NCBI RefSeq assembly: GCF_000090795.2
Contig: NW_003546306.1
Span: forward strand, 119,533-163,060
DNA: 43,528 bases
Direction of reading: 5' to 3'
Origin: Amphimedon queenslandica
Lineage: Eukaryota > Porifera > Demospongiae > Haplosclerida > Niphatidae
This document shows, in pieces, positions 42,936 through 43,528 of this stretch. Position numbers and translations under genes: made by a program. The notes under the pieces were generated by a model. The model ran no database searches. It was given only the letters and a program-made list of their open reading frames with translations, and was not told the origin of the DNA. Every line of letters starts with the position of its first letter. The first letter of the stretch is position 1.

Positions 42936-43528
42936 AAAAGTTCACGTTTTTACACTGTAAAACGATCGTTCAACGAAACAATCCGTACCGTATTTCTTTT
43001 GGTTTCGTTTAAACTTAGTTGCTACGACAACTTGCTGCACGTGTTCTAATTAGCGTAATTAAAATAATTGACCGCACCCTTATATTGGAAAATGGCTGTG
43101 TTCACTTCTTACCAGAAGGCTAGGATCCTTTATTATTACAGTAAAGGCTTTAAAGCTCCTACTATTTATCAGAAATTGCTCGAGGAAGGCAAAGATCTAA
43201 GTAGAGAAGGAATCCACAAGTTTTTGGTGAGATTTTTAGAGCGCGGTTGTATGCTGAGAAAACCTGGTAGTGGCAGGCCTTCTAAGATAACGGCTGACAT
43301 AAAAAAGATTGGAGACGATCAGATGGAGGTCGATGATGAAACATCTGCTCACCAGCTACACGCACTGTTAGTGAGCAAAGGCTACAGCATAAATTTAAGA
43401 ACTGTGCTGCGGTGTAGGACATCACTTGGTTGGACATTCAGAGGAAGCGCTTACTGTCAGGTAATAAGAGAAGTGAACAAGAGGAAGAGACTAGAATGGG
43501 CTGTACAAAATAAGGATGAAGACTTTAT
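42930..43528 (+). mobile_element. Tc1/mariner-type transposon, left part, runs off the window
   Basis: Recognisable DUF7869-type sequence ends at about 42930 and a Tc1-like coding frame starts 160 bases later, so the element's left end lies between. A TA occurs at 42923-42924, but the terminal inverted repeat cannot be confirmed without the right end. Confidence 0.5.
43092..43528 (+). CDS. Tc1/mariner-like transposase, N-terminal part (partial)
   Basis: From the ATG at 43092 the frame stays open to the window edge (145 codons, no stop). The first helix-turn-helix is in SYQKARILYYYSKGFKAPTI and GIHKFLVRFLERGCM, followed by the GRPR-like linker KPGSGRPSKITADIKK. A second DNA-binding part has DDETSAHQLHALLVSKGYS and LRTVLRCRTSLGWTFRGSAY, then KRKRLEWA, which ends the DNA-binding region of Tc1-type proteins. 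The DDE catalytic part lies beyond the window. It has no visible lesion, unlike its neighbours, so it may be a recent insertion. It would bind its own terminal repeats and cut and paste the element. Confidence 0.8.
   Translation, partial: MAVFTSYQKARILYYYSKGFKAPTIYQKLLEEGKDLSREGIHKFLVRFLERGCMLRKPGSGRPSKITADIKKIGDDQMEVDDETSAHQLHALLVSKGYSINLRTVLRCRTSLGWTFRGSAYCQVIREVNKRKRLEWAVQNKDEDF

Overview
This is eukaryotic, almost certainly metazoan, DNA. It is AT-rich and has 47-60 nt GT-AG introns, metazoan-type transposon families and no bacterial operon structure. The mix of families (Helitron with an OTU domain, DUF6589 plus a RecQ-like helicase, gypsy gag/pol, hAT, Tc1-like, and several transposases known mainly from sponges, cnidarians and molluscs) and the very short introns suggest a marine invertebrate. 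A demosponge such as Amphimedon is my best guess, from memory only.

Layout. 2-451 is the C-terminal end of a transposase-like protein. 0.8-2.8 kb is a tandem array whose ~150 bp unit contains a complete short intron. A 20 bp minisatellite, a possible ankyrin fragment and AT-rich DNA follow, then a 766 bp piggyBac-like MITE (5181-5946). 6.75-13.86 kb is one decayed Helitron on the + strand: Lys-rich N-terminus, DUF6570-like region, HUH Rep, PIF1 helicase, a repeat linker and an OTU protease domain. 13.9-16.5 kb is non-coding with a large direct duplication. A Gly/Pro repeat tract (16.56-17.13 kb), a long-armed foldback element (17.57-18.28 kb), a second PIF1 fragment on the - strand, a TA-flanked MITE and a decayed IS630/Tc1-type transposase follow.

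22.1-29.3 kb is the most interesting block. A RecQ-like helicase (+) faces a multi-exon DUF6589 protein (-), and related sequences lie in inverted orientation at both outer edges. I read it as one ~7.2 kb helicase-bearing DNA transposon of Academ type, since invaded by a repeat-rich insertion and carrying a 1.3 kb AGATCT-type repeat field. Another decayed transposase (-) lies at 30.0-31.4 kb. 31.6-39.3 kb is a LINE split by other DNA, into which a complete gypsy element with two LTRs (32633-37492) has inserted. 39.6-41.1 kb holds a decayed hAT transposase, 41.5-42.9 kb another copy of the family seen at base 2, and the right edge an open, uninterrupted Tc1/mariner N-terminus cut off by the window.

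No confident host gene, rRNA, tRNA or CRISPR array was found. Nearly all coding sequence here comes from mobile elements, mostly broken by stops and frameshifts, so the window reads as a nested transposon cluster rather than a working pathway.
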